Source of the DNA: Ditylenchus dipsaci | Taxonomy: Eukaryota > Nematoda > Chromadorea > Rhabditida > Anguinidae | NCBI GenBank assembly: GCA_004194705.1 | Contig: SADC01000209.1 | Coordinates: forward strand, 97,271-161,270 | Direction of reading: 5' to 3' | DNA: 64,000 nucleotides | Shown: one piece after another, positions 20,690 to 48,789 of the stretch | How positions within the stretch are numbered: position 1 is the stretch's first letter | How the letters are laid out: every line of letters begins with the position of its first letter | The notes under the pieces: model-generated | Told to the model about the DNA's origin: nothing | The model's database searches: none | Seen by the model: only the letters and a program-made list of their open reading frames with translations | Program-made: the position numbers and the translations under genes

Positions 20690-21125
20690 ACCTCCTTGTG
20701 TAATAACCAGTGATGTATTTATGCGACTTTTCGCTTCGGCTCTGGCTCTGAAATCTTAGTTTGAAAAATTTGCTCCGGCTCTTGCTCTGGGTTCTCAACT
20801 TTAAAAATTTTTCTCTGGCTCTGGCTCCGAGCAAAAGCCAGAGCCAGAAATTATTCGTATATACTTGGTATACGCATAAAATATATAAATATAAATATAT
20901 ATGATTTGAATTTCCTCTGAATATGGCTCCGAACTCCTTATTTGAAAAAAAAATTGCTCCAGATTTGGCTCCGAGATTTTCATTTAAAAAAATTTGCTCC
21001 GGCTCTCGCTCCGAGCTCTCGAGTTTGAAAAATTTACTCACGCTCTTGCTCTGCGCTCTTAATTTTGAAAAATTCAGCTCTGGCTGTTGCTCGGAGCCAG
21101 AGCAGAGCCAGAGCAAGAGCCGAAG
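20690..21125. repeat. GAGCCAGAGC-type low-complexity repeat
   Basis: Degenerate units of GGCTCTGGCTC / GAGCCAGAGC in both orientations (20735-20850 and 20925-21122), giving a loose palindrome. Long frames across it translate the repeat (Ser/Glu/Arg-rich) and are not genes. It resembles the motif-repeat hAT-like elements, but I found no 8-bp duplication. Confidence 0.6.
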
Positions 21126-21549
21126 ATTTCCGGGTTATTCGAGGGATGTTAATTGAGAAAGGTTTTTTGAGCGGGTTTATTTGGGGTACGGATTTTAGTG
21201 TATATTTCGTCTTGAAGCAAAGTTGTGTTATTCTAAAGTTTGACCTGTTTATTATCATCTATCCACCTGGAGGGTTTGTACCCTACCCTCCAAAAACCCT
21301 TACCCATCCAGAAGCGTATCCACTTAGAGTACCCTAAAACTGTAAATTGTAAGAATAATTCAATTAACCATTTTACCCTACCCACAACCCTGCGCTGAAC
21401 GCTATTTCACAATACCAAAATAGCGAATTCACACCTGAACCTCAGTATGAGGGTAGCTACTTGTCTTGAATGAATAACTATTTTCAGGAGAGTAAAAAGA
21501 GTAATTTTATGCAGGAAAGGAGAATTTTTAGGGTCGAAAAGTATTTCAA

Positions 21550-21665
21550 CTAGAGATGGGAACAAACAATATATTGGTATCGGGATATTGGTTGGTGACT
21601 TTCGAAATATTGGTATTGGATTTGACGAAGATATTGGGTAACGATATTGAGTAATTTTTTCCAAT
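21550..21665. repeat. Solo hAT-like end with ATATTGG repeats
   Basis: Starts TAGAGATGGGAACAAAC, like the hAT-like ends, followed by repeated GATATTGGTAT / ATATTGGGTA units. No matching right end was seen, so the element is truncated or decayed. Confidence 0.45.
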
Positions 21666-21934
21666 AGAAATTTCAAATTTTCACTCATATTTACTCTTTT
21701 TTTTGGCCTAATGGATGACATTAAACAAATTTTATTTACTATTTCGATTGATTTACTTTAAATGTTTTATTTAAAAAAAAACTTAACTAAAAGACCTTCC
21801 TATACCCAAATTTTTTAGTGATTATAAAAACCAAAATACCAAAATACGCATCAAAATACTGATTTCCCGCAGTGAAATACTGATTTCCCGCAATTTTACA
21901 TAAATAAGAGTTTTCCTCAGTGTTTTCAAAGGGT

Positions 21935-22525
21935 AAAACGGAATTTCGCAGCTAATTCTCGTAATTTTGCAGCAAATCCTTGTAATCTTGCAGCAAATAT
22001 AAGTGAATTTTGCGGGAATTCGAATTTCCTAGTCAAAAGATGACTTGGATCGCTCAGAATACCAGCCCGGAGTGGTCAGAAGCCCTGAAAGTTGGTTTTT
22101 TGGGGCTTTACTAAAGGGGGATAAACTTTTTGCGAAAATTCGATTGGGCGGATCGGAATTCCGGTCCGATCGGCTTAATCGCTCAAAATTCCGCCCTGAA
22201 CTACTCAAAACCGTCATAAACCTGAAATTCTGAGCGATTAAGCCGATCAGACCGGAATTCTGATCCGCCCAATCGAATTTTCGCAAAAAGATTATCCCCC
22301 CTTTAGTAAACCCCAAAAAACAACTTTCAGGGGCTTCTGACCACTCCGGGCTGGTATTCTGAGCGATCCAAGTCATCTTTTGACTAGGAAATTCGAATTC
22401 CCGCAAAATTCACTTATATTTGCTGCAAGATTACAAGGATTTGCTGCAAAATTACGAGAATTAGCTGCGAAAAAAATTAGCTGCAAATTACGAGAATTAG
22501 CTGCAAAATTCCGTTTTACCCTTTT
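21935..22525. repeat. Large palindrome, copy 1 of two (second at 43423)
   Basis: Outer arms GGGTAAAACGGAATTT then CGCAGCTAATTCTCGTAA, and its complement at 22470-22525. Inner arms are TTTCCTAGTCAAAAGATGAC, AGCCCGGAGTGGTCAGAAGC, GAAAATTCGATTGGGCGGAT. The central loop is GAGCGATTAAGCCGATC. The structure spans almost its full length. The same sequence is at 43423-43992 inside an OGT intron, so it is a mobile family. Confidence 0.85.
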
Positions 22526-22689
22526 TCAAATTGTAAAACTATTTTTTTTGGATCAACATGCAGCCCTAAATCTCTAGTTTCTAATGAGCTATCCGCATTG
22601 ATTTTTCGTCCAAAAATCAGTTCGCCCAACGTTAATTAGTCCAAAATTTAGATCGTCCGAAATTCAATTTGTACAAACTTGAGTGGCTA

Positions 22690-23044
22690 AATTCTGGTAT
22701 ACCCCCAGCACTTAATTTGGGATACACTCCTCATGTTACCCCACGATTGAGAGCTGAGGATGTTAGCTACACGATGGTGTAAAAATTTCTTAGTTTAGTT
22801 CACAAAAATGTGCATCTTCTAATTAAAATAGAATTGAATCGTTTCGAATGAAAATTGAATACTCAAAGATGATTCAGTTCCATTTTAATTAAAAGATGTG
22901 CATTTTTTTAAACTAAACTAAGAAATTTTTACACCATCGTGTAGCTAACATCCTCAGCTCTCAATCGTGGGGTAACATGAGGAGTGTATCCCAAATTAAG
23001 TGCTGGGGGTATACCATAATTGAGTGCTGGGGTATACCAGAATT
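22690..23044. repeat. Inverted-repeat element, 355 bp
   Basis: Arms ATTCTGGTATACCCCCAGCA, CTTAATTTGGGATACACTCC, GAGAGCTGAGGATGTTAGC and their complements at 22910-23044, closed by TTAAAATAGAATTGAATCG in the loop. GCTGAGGATGTTAGCTACA also occurs singly near 2950. No coding content. Confidence 0.8.
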
Positions 23045-23399
23045 GTACCACTTGAGTTTAAAAATTGCTCGATTATTCGATTTCCGAGCACATTTTAATT
23101 TTGATTTTGTAGCCCTAATAAAAACCGAAATGAATTTATTTTCGTTTCTTTTCGTTTAAAAAATCAGTTCCAGTGTGCTAGTAAATCGAGATTAGAATGA
23201 ATTATAAACTTTTTTCAATGTTTTGTTGAACAAATAGGCTTAAAATGAAATGTCGCGAAACGAAATGCGACCCTACCTGCTACCCAAGTGCACTAATAAA
23301 AATACACAAACCAGATATGTCCATCCTATGACAGGCTACTTCTTTGATCCTCTCAAAAATAGGTAAACACAGTCTGATCTGTGATCTAAAACCTGTGTC

Positions 23400-25560
23400 T
23401 GAATAAATGAAAAATTGAAAAGTGAAAATTCTCAAGCAGACTAATATTCGAAAAATTGAAAAATTGAAAATGAAAAGTGAAAATGAAAAATTGAAATTTT
23501 TTTCATTTTCAAGCAGACTATTGAAAAATTGAAAAATGAAAAGTGAAAATTTTTTCAATTTTTCCTGAAAAATTGATGACCGGTCATCACGTCATCAATT
23601 TTTCAGAATTTTACATAGCTTAATTCTGGGGCTATTTTTATGCGCTGAACACGATTTTGGGCTCAGATTTTGTGTTTTGTGATAGAACAAGTAGTAAATT
23701 GCTTTATTTGCTTCTACTTCAGGCGATGTCTGCAAGCGACAGTGATAACAGCAGTGAAAATGGTGCTATTCGTTCGAGGGTGTTTTAACTAAAAGGCACA
23801 TTTGGTAAAATTTCTTTTGGTAAAGGCACATTTGGTGAAAATTTTTTTGGTAAAGGCATATTTGGTAAAATTTCTTTTGGTAAAGGCACATGTGGTAAGA
23901 AAACTTTTTGGTAAAGCACTTTTTCCGTGGATATTTTCGGGTGGTATATCTTTTTGGTCATAGAGTTTTTGGCGCTACTGTAATATACCCCCCCCCAAAA
24001 TCGACCTACTGTCATATACCCCCCCCCCCCAAAACCGACTTTTTTAGGGATGGTCAAAAACCATTTTTACACAATAATTTCGCCATAAAAGGACCAGAAA
24101 AGCAATTTAAATGGGATTGCGGGCTGTATTGGGAGGGAAGGAATAATACAGGGGCCACTTCTCGAGATGGTTGGGATCCTTAGAGTATTAATTCTCTAAG
24201 CGTCTAAGGGTGCTTTCAAACCCAGGAACTTGTGGTGCAGGCATAAGTATGAGTACTTTTCATGGACCAAGCCGATCAGCGCGGTGGACCTCGCGGGTTT
24301 ACTCATAGGCCTAGCACTTTTTGAGTGCTAGGCTGAATTTTTGGATGCTGGGCCTCTGGCCCGGCCTTTTAGAACAAGGGGGGATGCTCTTCGGCGAAAA
24401 AATAAAGATGTTGAACATAGTTTTGAATACTGGGGCCTACCGCATAAATAATTCTGGTATGCATACATTTTTATGCATCCAGAGTCGCTTTCGAGTGATT
24501 TGTGTCTAAGGTGTGTGGGTGTGCGCATCTCAACTCCAAGCCCCAAGCCCCTGCGCCCCCGAAGGGGGCGCAGGGGGCTTGAGAGTTAGAGATGCGCGCA
24601 CGCACTTACCTTAGACATGATTCCGAGAAGTACTCTTGACCATAAAATGCATATAGAGTCTATTTTTGCCACGGCCCGAGTTGAAAAACATGGTAAAGCA
24701 GCTAAAAAAAATGGCCCTGTATTATTCCCTTCCCCTCCCAATACAGCCCATAATCCCTTTTAAACTGCTTTTCTGGTCCCTTTATGGCAAAATTTTTGCA
24801 TAAAAATGGTTTTTAGACACTCCTAAAAAAGTCGGTTTCTGGGGGGGGGGGGTATATGACAGTAGGTCCGATTTTGGGGGGGGGGGTATATTACAGTAGC
24901 TTTTTTGGGGGGGGGGGTATATGACAGTAGCGTCGAGTTTTTGTTTTTGGCCATAGATCTTATTGGCTGTTTTGGTCACAGAGACACCGTTTTCGGAGGC
25001 AATAGACGTTTTTCCAATCATCTAAAAGCACTTTATGCTCTCCGAACCCCGTTAAGCACCTAGTGACCAGGACTTTTTAGGGCGTTTGGGTGAATTTACC
25101 CTAGTCTGCAGTTACCTGGATATAAACCTGGTGGTAAACCTGTCCAGGTGGTAAACCTGTCCAGGTGGAATGAGAAGGTCTTTGACACAAAAACAACTAC
25201 AAAGTGCCTTACTAAAAAAAATTTACCAAATATGCCTTTACCAAAAAAAAATTTACCAAATGTTCCTTTACCAAAAAGTTTTTTACCAAATGTGCCTTTC
25301 ACCAAATATTTCTTTACCTTTTTCGGTAAAATCCCCCTCCCAAACAGCCCCCGTACAGCCCCAAAAATACAATGCGCAAAATGAAAATTTTCAGTGAAAA
25401 TTAAAAATTGAAAAATGCTTAGTCTGCTTGAAAAGTGGAAATTTTTCACTTTTCATTTTCACTTTTCATTTTCAATTTTTCAATAGTCAGCTTCAGAATT
25501 TTCATTTTCATTTTTTCAATTTTCATGAAAATTTTTCATTTTTCAAATAGTCTGCTAGGC
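23400..25560. repeat. Four-layer nested palindrome
   Basis: Layers from outside in: GAAAAATTGAAAATGAAAAG with AAGCAGACTA (23400-23580) and its complement (25380-25560); TTTGGTAAAGGCACA units (23790-23920) against TGCCTTTACCAAA units (25205-25320); poly-C with TATATNNCAGTAG plus AAAGGACCAGAAAAGCA (23960-24160) against its complement (24700-24930); and the H hairpin (24480-24630) in the centre. Each layer is itself built of repeats. No gene. Confidence 0.8.
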
Positions 25561-25599
25561 CCCAGGAATATGCCAAAACCAAGTATCCTTTAAATTCCA

Positions 25600-26700
25600 A
25601 TACCAGGAAAACAGCTGGTTTTACCTCTACTTCTGTAATTTCGGAGTGAGTTTTGTTGAATTTTTGTGCTGATTTTCAGCTCATCTTGTAGCTTTTGAAT
25701 TTCTCTACAATTTTGACCAGGTATTGAGCAGCTATACACAGCTATTACGTGCTCTTGAGTCTCTTTTAGTGCAAATTTGACAGGTCAGAAAATGATGGTT
25801 TTGTGACTTGGGCGCTGGTTGTCCCACTTTTTGCAAACATACTGCAACTCACATGCATTCATTCGAAAGAGTAGATTGCAGCGGTCATTTTGATATGTCA
25901 CAGTTACGGCTGTGGTCTACAGAAGAGTGATGCCTGCTTCTAGGGAGATTGATCACTTTCCTCCAAATGGTCACTTCTTTCAAACCCGTTCAAACACCCG
26001 TGCATATATTTTTAAAAATATTCTGCGTGAAATTCTGAATCTAAATAAACCGCATTTACAGCTGGCCTTTTACGTGTTCATTGACCCTTTCAAAAATGTT
26101 TGAATGTATAGGTTCATTTCTTTATCCAATGTGTCCAACACGGGTTTTTCAGCCTGAAAATTTTAAAATCGAAAAAGTGGCATCTGCATTTCATATTTTT
26201 ACTGAAATTGAGACAAAATTAGATTTTAATTCAAAATGGGCAGCGGTGCCAGCAAAAAAATCTGCACCGGCACTGGTGTGGCACCGGTGCCCGACAAAAA
26301 TTTGGCACCGGCACCGGTGCCCGCACCGGTGCTTTTACATCGCTGTACAAGACTCTCAAGACAATTCAATTTTTGGTTTCTAGAACCCGTCAGAGCATTC
26401 TGGATCAATTGTGATGCTAAAAATTTTGAAACCCAAAAAAGGGTCAAATCATGCAATACTTTATAAATAACCTAATAAATTTTAATCGGATCAATCTTGC
26501 TAAGACTTTGAATCGCGAAGAATTCGGAGGTTTGAATAGTTCTGCAAGGACCTCGACATGACTAGCGCTTCTTGCCAAGTTACTAAACTTGGTGCTCTTA
26601 TCACGTGTGCGTGAAAATCCTTGATCGACCCCAAAGTGACTAACAATTTCTGATAAGTGGCAAAATCTGACAAAACCTACAAAAAAAAATTTGCCAAAGA
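25600..26700. other. No gene seen; CCGGTGC repeat at 26236-26345
   Basis: Mostly AT-rich unassigned sequence. 26236-26345 is a run of GGCACCGGTGCCCG-type units, the same motif family as 18410-18690. No exon with homology was recognised. Confidence 0.45.
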
Positions 26701-26710
26701 ATTTTGGGCT

Positions 26711-27554
26711 CTAATCTACTTTAGGTGTCCATAGTCGCTTTAGGCGACCAAAAAATTGAGCATCCAAAAAAAATTAGGCGTCCAATGAAAATTTATGCGT
26801 CCATATCAAAAAAGCATGTCATGAATATATATATTAATGTCAGTGTAAAGTAACAACATAAGACCTATGAAAAGGTATTCTACCTCGTTTTGGTCAGTGG
26901 AGCTAAGCAAAACGAGTATCTATATGCATTTTATGATCAAGTGTCCTGCTCGGAATTATGTCTAAGGTAAGTGAGTGCGCGCATCTCTAACTTTTCAGGG
27001 GCGCAGGAGGCTTGGAGTTGAGATGCGCACGCCCACATACCTTAGACACAAATCACTCGAAAGTGACTCTGGATGCATAAAAATGTATGCATACCAAATT
27101 TTGTGAATGCTATAGGCCGCAGTTAACAAAACTATGTTGAAATTCCATCTTTTAGGGTATTTAGGTACCCGTTATAAAACCTGTTTGGCAGTGAATCGTA
27201 GCCTGAAAGGTTTGAAAAAATTTATATCTTTGAAAAAGTACGCAAAAATAAGCCTGTATTTGAAAATATGCTAGTGTCTATTAGAGAAATGTATTCATTC
27301 GATGCCAGAATATATGCTACAACAAATATTTATAGGTATGATCCAATGTTAGATCATTTTTAAATAGTATGTTATGACTACTTATATATGATGTTTAATT
27401 TAGAAAAATTGTCTTGTAAAAATATTGGACGCCTTATTTATTTTTCGGACGCCTAAAATTTTTTATTCGAGTCCTGTGGACGCCCTATTTTTACGTAGGA
27501 CGCCTAAACTCATTTGGACGCCTAAAGCGACTATGGACGCCTAAAGTAGATTAG
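26711..27554. mobile_element. Inverted-repeat element with GGACGCCTAAA units
   Basis: Ends are CTAATCTACTTTAGG and CCTAAAGTAGATTAG. Subterminal iterations of TTTAGGCGTCC run on the left (26720-26815) and GGACGCCTAAA on the right (27425-27545). An H hairpin lies in the middle (26950-27065: CTAAGGTAAGTGAGTGCGCG). No target duplication of 8 bp was found, and it is non-coding. Confidence 0.7.
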
Positions 27555-28339
27555 TACCGAATTTTGCAGCCCATCATAAGTGCTATTAACTCAGCGCAAT
27601 AAAAAACTCTAAAGTATTAACTCAGAGCAATAAAAAAACTTGGACTCTAAAGGTTTTTCCGCCAACCTATTAAAAACTGTTGAACTTTTTATTGGAGACA
27701 AGGTTTAATTTTACCAAATAGAATGAAATTGAAATTCTTCGACTGGTTTCAAATATTTTAATTTTCTGTTGATTTTATCTTCTCAAGCTTAACAAAAATA
27801 TTCTATTTTGTTAGCTATTTTTGACTATTTTGAACCCATCAAAAACTAATGCTCACTTCGACCAACTTGCATGACTTTTGACCAATTTGAGTATTCCACG
27901 AAGCTTTCCGTATTATTTCTCGAACTATTTGTTGGTGCAATTTTACATGCTCTATCGAACGGTATATACTGTTGACTAAGCGAACGGCCCTATGTCACTT
28001 TAACGTCCCTATGCCCTAAAATTTAAACACCGTTTTAAAAATTTACAACGGTTTTATTTTTCAAAAAAAATATATTATTTAATTATCATATAGTCCCCAA
28101 CGATATGTTATTACAAAGCCAGTGATTTTCGTTTTCTGTTTAACGTAAAATCAAAATGATCGATAAGAACATTTAGCGATGCATGATGCATTAAAGATGC
28201 ATGAGCGGATATCTCGATTTGGATGGTTTGGAGGGCAGATGACTCGCAGATACTCTCTGTTTCGAAATTTTTTCAGCCATTGTGTTTACCGTAAAATTAT
28301 AATCATGAAGCTCACGCACAGGAGCCGGAGAGTTGAATC

Positions 28340-28765
28340 GAGCTTTGACTGTAAAGCCTTGTATCCAATGACTGAGAGTAAATCTCATGTTTTTAACGCG
28401 GAAGGGCTGTAAACTTTTTTTCGTCATTGAACTTTTTGTTCTCTTGGTCACATTTCGTAGCTAAGATTCAGGGCTACCCAATAATATTTTTCCTCCCACA
28501 AATCTCAGAAAAAGTTTTGATGAAAATACGATACTATCACTCTGGGTTTCACTCTGGCATTCACTCTAACGGCTGAAAGGCAGAGTGAGAGTAAACGCAT
28601 TTTTATCAAAGTTTTTTCAGAGAATTGTGGTTGAAAAAAATATCATCGTGTAGCCCTGAATTTAGGCTACAAAATGACACTAACAGAATTGTCTTTATGA
28701 AAGAATAGAGGTTTACAGCCCTTCCGCGTTAAAAAAACATGAGATTCACTCTCAGTCATCGGAAA
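28340..28765. repeat. Family D palindrome
   Basis: Arms CCAATGACTGAGAGTAAATC, CATGTTTTTAACGCGGAAGG, GCTGTAAAC and complements at 28700-28765. The inner pair TTCGTAGCTAAGATTCAGGG matches CCCTGAATTTAGGCTACAAAA. Same architecture as 19886-20285. Confidence 0.75.
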
Positions 28766-29415
28766 CGGGGTTTAACTATTTTAAAGTTTACCTTAAAACT
28801 TTGATCAAAGAAGGTTACGGGTTTTTTTCAGCTTTTGAAGTCACTAAAAACTCAAGATATTAAATTTTTTTGAAAAATAACGTTTTTTCTATTGCCATGC
28901 AAACCTACAAAACAGCAGCGAAAATTTCTGCTAAAACATTCTAGTAGGACTTAACCTTTCATCTGCTCTTTTGCTAAACAATAACAAAAGTCTCAGCAAC
29001 ACCTTGTTCTTTGGTGTTTGAGCTTCACAACCACCATCGACGACCAAAGACACACACACTTAAAAGGTTTTTCTCATCTTGCATCCCCTCTATTCAGTGC
29101 GAAGGCTCAAGCGCCCTGCTATTACTCTCTCCACAATTGCAATCCAGACCTGCCCTCCTCTCTGCAAATTATATGAATAAAAAGGCAAAAGAGGGACTTC
29201 TCTCCGATTTGAAAACCAAGAGAGACGAAAACAAGCTAGAGCAGGTCTGCAGACACACAAACAAATTGAGGCTTCCAGTTGCATCAACAAGATTGTTTAT
29301 GGCAGAGGCAGAGCTAAGGCATCGAAGACCAATCGATAATCTTTTCCTCCACCCCTGCTGTGTGTGCATATGCATTTGCGTGCGGACAAAAATGGGGAAA
29401 CCCTATTGGGGTGTA

Positions 29416-31366
29416 CAGGGTGAACCAAAAACACTCCACCAATTTCGAAAAAAAATTTGATGTAAGTAAGCTACTGTCACATAGATTTCCAATTTTTCCG
29501 TAAAAAAATAGGAAACAAATTTTTTTTGAGATAACGATACATTTCCCAATGCCGGAAAATTTTCTTATTGACTCTAAAGTTACTAACACTTGCTTATAGG
29601 GCAGCAAAGATAAAAAACTACTAGTATATAGACTTGTTGGCTCTATATGTGTACGCACCCTCCCCAAAAACAAGTTGCCTTGGTTTTGTCTTGGTCTTGT
29701 TTTGCCAAAATTTTTTATAATTTTTTGGTCTCCTAATTGTTTTTATTTGCATATTTTTTCTATTTTTGTTGTTTTCGGTCTATTCTCATGGTTTTGTCTT
29801 ATTTGTGATCCTTTCATAATCACTCCAACAGAAATATGTACGTTTGCAGATCGAGAAAAATTCTCAGTCCCACCAATATGAAGCTGAAAATCACATCTTG
29901 GTGTTTGAGCAGATTTCCTATGACGAGAATTTATTGAAATCAAAGCCTTTTTGAGAATTATTAAATTGCGAAAAAACAACAAGGGGACCAAGGCAACTTT
30001 TTTTTGTCGGGAGGGGTGCTAACACACACCGAGCCGACTCGTTTCTGCGTTGAGTACATCAAATTTAATTTAAAATTTTGGAAAAACAAGAATTTCCGAA
30101 ACCCAACAAATATTGTATAATAGCTTTCACAATAAAAATATGTTGTGGCCTATTTGAATCAGCGTTTACAGTGCCAGTCACCTTAACAATGCAACGAAAA
30201 TTTTGTCGGATCTGGATGTTGCTAAAAACAGTCTTTGACCGAATCACTTTGGAGCTAAATGATCTAATAGGGTTACAAAAAAATTTTACATTTTTTAAAT
30301 TTCTCGGTAATTTTCTTAAGGCTCAAATTGAATTGCAGCGGTAAAACTGTGAATTTCAACGGTAAATTAATTTTTTCAACGGTATTTTCAAATTTGCCAT
30401 AAAACAATGAAATTCAACGGTAAATTTGTGAAATTCAGCGGTAAATTTATCGTAAAGTCAACTTCACAGTCCGTTGTCTTATTTATGTATCAAATATAAG
30501 GATTTCATCTGAAACAAAATTTATGCTTTGCGCCAACTATTTAACCTTGGGGTCATTTCTATGAGGCAACGGACTGTGAAGTTGACTTTACGATAAATTT
30601 ACCGCTGAATTTCACAAGTTTACCGTTGAATTTCATTGTTTTATGGCAAATTTGAAAATACCGTTGAAAAAAATTAATTTACCGTTGAAATTCACAGTTT
30701 TACCGCTGCAATTCACTTACAGCCTTTCTTAAGTCGAAAAGCAGTAGGAAAATTTTTAATGGTTAAAATGAACATGTGGTTTCACGATTTGCGGTCATCC
30801 GAAAGGTTCAGTTTCGAGCTTAATCACCAGATAGCAGATTACCTTAAAAACTCATATTATATAATTTTTTTGTTCTGCTAGTTGCTGGGTTTAAGAAAAA
30901 GCTCTGAAATAAGGAGGCTTACACTTTCTAGCAGGACGTAGGCAGGGGGCAGGGGCTGATGGAACCAGTGATGTTTTTGTGTACTGAGCCACTTTTTGTG
31001 TTAAATTACTCATACCTCGACACCTATTTATCCGAAATTCATGTATAATAGCTTATTTTGAAAAAGAAATATAGTTCTTCAAAATGAATTGATAAAATTT
31101 ACGAAAACATAAAAATGGATGATCTTAAAAGCGGATGGTTGTTGGCTTTAAACCCCAGCAACCCCCTTCCCGTCAGATTTTTCTGCTTTCGCTTCTGCTC
31201 TCTAGTATACCCGATTTAACTTGGTCTCAAACACACTACGAATATTAATTTTCTATGAAAAAAATTGTAGATGAGTGTATAAAGCATGAGTACATTCAAA
31301 AACCACTTCAAAAATTAATTTAAATTTTTGACACAAAACGGTAGCTTTTTTTTTCGGTTCACCCTG
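29416..31366. mobile_element. TA-flanked element with a nested palindrome
   Basis: TA|CAGGGTGAACCAAAAACAC ... TTTTCGGTTCACCCTG|TA. Inside, 30329-30714 is a full palindrome with ends AATTGCAGCGGTAAAACTG / CAGTTTTACCGCTGCAATT and arms of about 160 bases. A third-party copy of that inner palindrome begins at 63784. The interior also has AGTTGCCTTGG / CCAAGGCAACTT arms near 29670 and 29985. No transposase is recognisable. Confidence 0.65.
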
Positions 31367-33432
31367 TATGTGTCTGTCCATCCTAGTTCCCTGCGTCATT
31401 GCTCTATTTCTCTGCACTTCTTTTATTTATAATATTTCTGCTGCTCCCACTTTCTAGCTCACGGCTCTGCGGTGAGTTAGAGAAAAGAAAAAAGAGGAAA
31501 TCAAGTTGTATGTGTTCAGAAGACCCCCTTTTTGTATCTCCCACTACTTGTATTATTTCACAGATCGAGCCGAGTAACCAGCTACTTGTTAGGTTAGAGC
31601 GAAAATTTTATAGAGTTGATTGACTGGTTGGGAGTGGTAGAGACAAGGAGTGTCGCACCACTAGCTTTTTGTTTTTTGTCTCTTCTTTTCTAAGAAGTTT
31701 TTTTTGCTTCTGCTGATGTTCTTGTGATTTTCCTCTTTCTTTGTCCTACTTGTTTTAGATGTTGGTGGTTGTAGTGGTATTTTCCACTGCTATAGTTTTC
31801 TGTGTTTCTCTATTTTGGTCTCCTTTTTTTTTTCAACCAAAATTGGTAATAGAATTGAAATTAAAAATTCAGTTTTTCACCATTTATTTCTAGCTATATA
31901 TACACACGAAAACAACACGAGGAAATGTTTTTAGACAGGAGTGGAATTTTAATAACTTTTTGGGTTTCCATGGGCCACCGGACAGAACTTTTTTTGCATA
32001 CTTGAAAGCTTCTAAAAAGGTGTTTATACATTTTTTAATGTAAAAAACCTAAACTGATGTTGGCTAGCCTTACCTGCGTTCAAGGCTAAATTTAAAAACT
32101 TAAAAATAAATACCGTAAATGCTCTGATAGACCGACAGTCTCTAATAACTCGACACCCTCTACTTTAAAGCCCTACATCTCAGGCTAAAGAAATTTTGGA
32201 TGCTACTCGTTTTTAATTGGAGGAAAAATTTTATATACGAGTAGCGCCGAATTTTTTGCGAAGTTGTTTCAAGCTCTACCGATTCCACTTTTGGATTTCA
32301 AATATCCACCCGAAAATCTTGAGATCAAATTCAAAATTTTCCGATTTTCGGTTGATGGAAATACAACCCGACATGTCGGCCTATCAGAGCTGTGAGCGTT
32401 TTAGCGAGTTTAAGAAAAAAAAAGTATTAAAAAATGTGGGCTTACAGTCCATAAGCGCTGTTTTTGTGACAGGTTTATCCATGTTAAAAATGTTTTCGAA
32501 ATATTCTCAAAAATAGTCAAACTTTTTTTTGGAAAACATACTTTTTGTTTCTGAAATTTTTTATTTGCATTATAGGTGTAAACTAATTTTTTTCCTAATT
32601 ATTTTGTTAATTAAAATTTCTTCTTAATTACTTTTTTAATTATGTTTTGCCATTAAAATGCTTCTAATCCATTTTTTCTATTATCACAATAATAAAAGAA
32701 CATTGTTTGCCAGTTTTTTTTATTCACACCCATTTTCAAATATAAATATCAGCTGGAATATGTATAAGGATAAAAACATCATTTTCATACAGCGAGCAAA
32801 CAAGAGAGAAAATTCAACTTGACGACTGGTACGCTAAAGACCCTTTTTCAAAACCAACAACCATTTATTCTTAGCGAAAGAAAAAAATTCGTTTCAATAT
32901 TTGTTGAGGTATTTTTAGTTTATAGTATAAAAAGGAAAATTTTCACATCTTTTACCTTCTTGAAAAAATATAATTTAAAGAATTATCTTTCAAATTTCTA
33001 CATTTTTGAGTAATATTTTTAATTTGCTTAAACTGCATAAAAATTCCTGTGTAATAGGTGCGTGAAAAAAATACATTATATCTTTCTCGTGATTGAGATT
33101 TTGGATTATATAAGATAAAAAGAGATATTTTGTCTGACGTCTCACTTTTTGGCTTATCAGAGAAAATACTCAAAAAAAATTTTTAATAACCTTCATCCAA
33201 CTTTTTTCAAATTATATCATTGGACTTTGATCTCTTTTTAGTTGCTACTATAATACTCATTTTCTCTGCTATCTAGAGTTTTCTGAGCTTTTTTGTTCAG
33301 TTTTTTTTTGAAGGCAAAAAAAAATTAGTCATACTAATTTGTGCAGTCGCTGCTTTGCTTTAATAGTAATGTTTGCACCGTTCGACAATATTTCTTATTG
33401 CAAGTAAAAAATTATTTTTACTTTTATTTCAG
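31367..33432 (+). other. OGT upstream region
   Basis: Pyrimidine-rich single-copy-looking sequence at 31380-31830, a decayed TA-2 element at 32112-32390 (TACCGTAAATGCTCTGATAG), then AT-rich DNA. It may contain the promoter and a non-coding first exon; a donor-like GCG|GTGAGT occurs near 31470. No RNA gene or coding exon is identifiable. Confidence 0.35.
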
Positions 33433-33553
33433 CTCCTGTGATTTGACCACTCCACTAAAAGGTCAATAATCAATTAGTGCCACAACCAATTGAGTTGTTT
33501 GGATGGAAGAAGGTCAATTGAATATATATTTCTGATTTTGATAAATACTAAAG
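33433..33553 (+). promoter_or_regulatory. OGT 5' leader (exon start by splice acceptor)
   Basis: The acceptor TTTTATTTCAG ends at 33432, so the first coding exon probably starts at 33433 with about 121 untranslated bases. An in-frame TAA at 33542-33544 stops any upstream reading, and the ATG at 33554 has the good context AAG ATG G. This supports the chosen start. Confidence 0.55.
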
Positions 33554-48439
<14,886 letters not shown>

Positions 48440-48789
48440 ATACAATTTGCAAACACACACAACAATATATTATTCAAATTGTCAGTTTGTTGTAGGCAGG
48501 TGTGTGTTTGTACACCTTGGGGTTTTTCTCTCTCACAGTTAATGTATGTATTTGGAGCAATTGTTTGTTGGGTAGATGTGCTTTTTTGCTTTTACTCTTA
48601 TCCCTGTGTTGATTAAGAACCAAAATAACTGTGTTAGTAGTTGTTGTCTAAGCCGGAGTAATAAGTTGTGTATATATAGCGATTGCAAAATAAAACAAGA
48701 AAATGTTTTTAAAATTGTTGAAATTTGCAAATTAGAACTGAAGGTGGTGGCTTTACCTTAGTTCTTAAAGGGACATACTCACCTGTCTA

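Noticed and set aside
20664..21116. 150-residue open frame rich in Ser, Glu, Arg
   Set aside because: A direct translation of the GAGCCAGAGC repeat, open on both strands.
29011..29460. 149-residue frame with Cys/Arg-rich sequence
   Set aside because: No domain. The 3' part enters the CAGGGTGAACC element, both strands are open, and no splice or poly(A) support was seen.
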